Shown here: piece after piece, positions 62,325 to 64,000 of the stretch | Numbering within the stretch: position 1 is the stretch's first letter | Layout: every line of letters starts with the position of its first letter | Source of the DNA: Zoroaster sp. YZ-2022 | Taxonomy: Eukaryota; Echinodermata; Asteroidea; Forcipulatida; Zoroasteridae | DNA: 64,000 nucleotides | NCBI GenBank assembly: GCA_029582265.1 | Contig: CM055828.1 | Location: forward strand, 14,915,777-14,979,776 | Direction: 5' to 3' | The notes under the pieces: model-generated | Seen by the model: only the letters and a program-made list of their open reading frames with translations | Told to the model about the DNA's origin: nothing | Databases searched by the model: none | Made by a program: the position numbers and the translations under genes

Positions 62325-64000
62325 TGGGCAACTTGTATTTGGTTTAATAGCAGAGTCTTCTTGGAGAAGCCAAGTATTGTATAGTTGCATGTTCAAATAT
62401 GCATTGTCTGTAAAGATTGTCGCTATTGCATAGTGTGATGTCACTTGCAATAATCATGTTATTCTATTCAATGATTTTTAAAAAATCATGAAAATTAATA
62501 TATTTAATTGCCTTAAGATCACCCTATGAAGACGTTTTGTGAATTACTAAGTATTAATAACTCGGAGACATTTTCTTAGCTCAGCGAAGAATTCAGTTTC
62601 ATCCTATAAATGTGTCTGGATGTGGTAGTTTTTTGTATGTGTGTACCTTTAAGGGCCGAAGTTCTATTTTTACAGATAATGAATTATTCCTTTAAAAAAA
62701 GCAAATAGTGATCCTTTGACTATTCCAGTGAAGTTTATGGCCATATGCCATGAAGACAGTGTACACCATTGGTAATTATCAGAAAAGAAACATTTTCGAG
62801 AAAACGTGTACATCAGCCAATTTTCACATTGTAATGAATATAAATAATCAGAATACATATTCACTATTTCTTCTGTAATAATTATAATGTGATGATCACT
62901 TTATATTATTATGCCTGTCATCCGGCTACTTTAAAATCATTGCTGGATCCTTCTCAACTTCCTGGCAAGTATACAGTGTAACCACACAATTAATTAATCT
63001 GAAACTTTGAAAGGTTTGTTTCTGTACAAGCCTGTATATATCTTAACTATTAACAAGTATCGATGCATTTACATAGATTTTATCAAAGGTGAATAATGGC
63101 TTTAATGTTCAGTGAGTGGCATTGGATACTGAAAGAAATTAATTGTTGGTTATGTAAAGTTTTTTTCTTGAAGAGGAATCGTGTTGATAAGTTATATTAA
63201 AGGCCTGGGAGTGGGATTTCTCAGGATTTTTCCTGATTTCCGAACACCAAGGTCCACTACCCACTTTTCAGGATTGTGTACTTTTGTCAAATCACACCCA
63301 CCCATGTAAAGAAGCTCATGGAAACTCATCAGCTCCTTACTCAACTCTCTCCAAACACTGACTGACTTATTATTCCAAAACATACAATATAAATCCCCAA
63401 ACTATTATTTTCTACATAAATTCACGCAAGTATGGGGCTCTTGGGCAAAGCCAGGCAATCAGTTTAATCACATTTATTAAATATTAATTTCACATAATTG
63501 CAACTCTGTCTCTCATTTTGAACCTTACCTGCTCCTGCAGATATGAAAATTTAATTTAGAATTAACTGTTTCAGACTACTGCATGTATTGTACAACAATT
63601 CACAATTCTGAAATCAAGTTAAGTGGATCCTACAATTATGTAATAACATTTTGTTAACTGATCAGATGTATTAGTTATTTCTTTTTAACCGATGGTGTTT
63701 GTGATTTAATAATTAGTTGAAGGAGGTGAATTAGACTTCGTTATCTTATTAGTTTATTGAGTAATATCGTATTAGTACTCGTAATAGTTACTCGTATTGC
63801 GCGGCTTTCTCGTTTTAAGGCCCGTTTCCCAACAAAAATATCACATCGAATTGATCATGGTAACTAGATTGCCTTGATCATTGAATATAAATAAGCCTTT
63901 GTAAAACTGCAACAAGTAGTTGATTATAATAGGCACGATCGAAAGCATAATAATGTGATTACTTATGAATATAGGTTGGTGATATGAATGAATGGTCCAA
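62325..64000. other. Downstream intergenic DNA: no recognised gene
   Basis: AT-rich throughout. ORFs at 62670-62864 and 63192-63383 on the minus strand show no motif. Confidence 0.5.

Noticed and set aside
1..64000. A prokaryotic-style defence or biosynthetic cluster
   Set aside because: No operon-like runs of ORFs or ribosome-binding sites; coding signal is one spliced eukaryotic gene plus transposons.

Overview
This is eukaryotic genomic DNA, most likely from a marine invertebrate (an echinoderm, hemichordate, amphioxus or mollusc would fit; the sequence does not decide). Pointers are AT-rich introns with GT/AG junctions, abundant TACATGTA words, and co-existing BEL/Pao, Ty3/gypsy, DIRS, Penelope-like, Tc1/mariner, hAT-like and TTAA-targeting elements. 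There is no prokaryotic gene layout.

One host gene can be followed end to end. A mitochondrial aldehyde dehydrogenase of the ALDH2/ALDH1B1 type is encoded on the + strand in 14 exons between 12108 and 61289 (1581 nt of CDS, 526 residues). All exon phases join without a break. Every catalytic and cofactor residue I checked is present at a constant offset of 26 from mature human ALDH2 numbering. The gene looks functional and spans about 49 kb because its introns are full of transposons.

Region by region: 1-9760 is a transposon graveyard (BEL/Pao gag relic, a deletion derivative of a mariner element, one Penelope-like element nested in another, the end of a gypsy pol and its LTR, a LINE relic, a minus-strand gypsy gag with 5' LTR). 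10295-12003, just upstream of the gene, holds a chain of hairpins and a 44-monomer 17-bp GC-rich minisatellite. Intron 1 (12249-30345) holds a roughly 4-kb nested fold-back structure, a 7.07-kb BEL/Pao element with target duplication, and a mariner element with 277-bp inverted repeats inserted in an older repeat. Intron 4 holds a SINE-like relic, a possible nested transcript and small MITEs. Intron 5 holds a nearly complete DIRS-type tyrosine-recombinase retrotransposon. Introns 7-13 hold TTAA-flanked MITEs, hAT-like elements, a LINE 3' fragment and a pogo/Tigger-like transposase relic. Downstream of the stop (61290-64000) I see only a possible 3' UTR and one MITE copy.

The coding features fall into one intact metabolic gene and many decayed transposon ORFs. 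The transposons are informative about history: several insertions have empty-site copies inside the same window, so their target duplications and relative order can be read directly. I found no CRISPR array, rRNA, intact tRNA gene or cooperating multi-gene system.
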